Below are positions 5,891-6,441 of a stretch of DNA of 6,441 bases, in pieces; the stretch's first letter is position 1, and every line of letters starts with the position of its first letter. The notes under the pieces are model-generated. The model was given only the letters and a program-made list of their open reading frames with translations, was not told the DNA's origin and made no database searches. The DNA lies in the NCBI GenBank assembly GCA_026391515.1, contig JAPLEC010000406.1:1-6441 (forward strand), read 5' to 3'. Source of the stretch: Bacteroidia bacterium (lineage in GTDB: Bacteria > Bacteroidota > Bacteroidia > Bacteroidales > VadinHA17). Made by a program: the position numbers and the translations under genes.

Positions 5891-6441
5891 CTAATTATTT
5901 GAATATCCATTATTTACCCAGATTTCAAACTGCCTGATCCTGCAAGTAGAAAATGAACCTCCGGAAGGCATTTTTGGAACGCCATTTCCTTTAAGGGAAT
6001 TAATCAATGATCCGTTACCAGCGATCACAGCAACTTGTGTATAGTTTGTAAGAGGAATGCTTCCGGCAGGGGAATTCCCGCTATGACAGCCCATGCATGA
6101 AGTTTGCATTACAGGCCATATGGTACCGGAAAAAGTTATGGGACTTACAGTATCGCAAGTCTCTCCGCAGTACTGATCCAATGCGCCATAACTTATCCAG
6201 GCAGCAATAGAATCAATTTCAGCCGATGTAAGCTGAGTTTTCCCGGCAGGAGGCATTTTTTCTTCTCCGCTTGTAATCACTTTATACAACTTACTCCCTG
6301 ACGGATTTCCGGGAACAACGGCATGACTTATAGAAACATAATTATTCAAAATCAGCCCTGATTCACCGGTTCCGTTGTGACACCCGGTAATAGCACAATT
6401 ATTCTGAAAAACAGGCAGCACATCTTTTTCAAAACATATCA
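5891..6441 (-). CDS. Di-heme cytochrome c-like exported protein (N-terminus cut by window edge)
   Basis: The frame stays open to the right edge, so the 182 residues seen lack the true start and any signal peptide. The GTG at 6419-6421 lies within the domain (CFEKDVLPVFQNNC) and is not the start. The first heme site is CAITGCH (6377-6397), a CX4CH spacing, with candidate axial Met in EKMPPAGK (codon 6254-6256) and the closing IDSIAAWISYGA. The second domain begins near CDTVSPITFSGTI and has CMGCH (6083-6097), a candidate axial Met in PKMPSGG (5969-5971), and ends RQFEIWVNNGYSNN. The arrangement resembles Planctomycete-cytochrome-C-like (PSCyt1) domains common in Bacteroidota. Both domains should carry covalent heme outside the cytoplasm. 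It is the most upstream gene visible in the minus run, so its promoter is outside the window. Confidence 0.85.
   Translation of the reverse strand, partial: ICFEKDVLPVFQNNCAITGCHNGTGESGLILNNYVSISHAVVPGNPSGSKLYKVITSGEEKMPPAGKTQLTSAEIDSIAAWISYGALDQYCGETCDTVSPITFSGTIWPVMQTSCMGCHSGNSPAGSIPLTNYTQVAVIAGNGSLINSLKGNGVPKMPSGGSFSTCRIRQFEIWVNNGYSNN

Noticed and set aside
5881..5910. Longer start (ATG at 5908-5910) for the cytochrome lipoprotein
   Set aside because: It would overlap the end of the upstream gene by 20 nt and place a polar stretch before the signal. The internal ATG at 5878-5880 gives a textbook lipoprotein signal.
6419..6421. GTG as the start codon of the di-heme cytochrome gene
   Set aside because: The frame is open through it to the window edge and the residues before it (ICFEKD) belong to the usual start of this domain. 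A start here would also leave no signal peptide.

Overview
The window looks like a chromosomal segment from a Bacteroidota bacterium, probably of the Bacteroidales/Marinilabiliales type. The basis is AT-rich DNA, starts without clear Shine-Dalgarno sequences, signal peptides ending in AQ or SQ, candidate TAnnTTTG-type promoter boxes, and a set of families common in that phylum: a DUF5777-like barrel, a YceI protein, CX4CH/CXXCH cytochrome lipoproteins and a CX2C exported thioredoxin. Nothing points to a phage, plasmid, insertion sequence, CRISPR array or RNA gene.

Layout. Positions 1-582 (minus) hold the N-terminal two thirds of a diacylglycerol/sphingosine-type lipid kinase that runs off the left edge. 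A 201-bp divergent spacer (583-783) follows, with a compact repeat array that can fold in competing ways. Then 784-1806 (plus) encodes a CorA-family metal channel whose signature GMN is GMS. It meets, tail to tail with a 14-bp gap, a long minus-strand run filling 1821-6441. In transcription order (right to left) this run is: a di-heme cytochrome c protein cut by the right edge, a mono-heme cytochrome c lipoprotein, a DUF5777-like outer-membrane beta-barrel, a YceI protein, a membrane-anchored OB-fold (tRNA_anti-like) protein, a small DUF2007-like protein, a PAP2_C/sphingomyelin-synthase-like membrane enzyme, and an exported thioredoxin-like protein.

How the genes may work together. The first four or five genes of the minus run are spaced 10-86 bp apart and nearly all carry export signals. 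They read as one cell-envelope module: heme lipoproteins (electron carriers), an outer-membrane barrel, and a lipid/quinone-binding YceI lipocalin-like protein. A role in envelope redox chemistry or electron transfer is inference from family membership and order. The PAP2_C-like gene has its own plausible promoter, may be a separate unit, and fits head-group transfer or removal on (sphingo)lipids, which Bacteroidota make. The lipid kinase at the left edge also acts on lipids but is divergently placed beyond corA.

The best candidates for follow-up are the tandemly duplicated cytochrome domains, the barrel-cytochrome-YceI module, the sphingomyelin-synthase-like enzyme, the GMS CorA, and the repeat array at 653-737. 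All family calls were made by reading motifs, without database searches.
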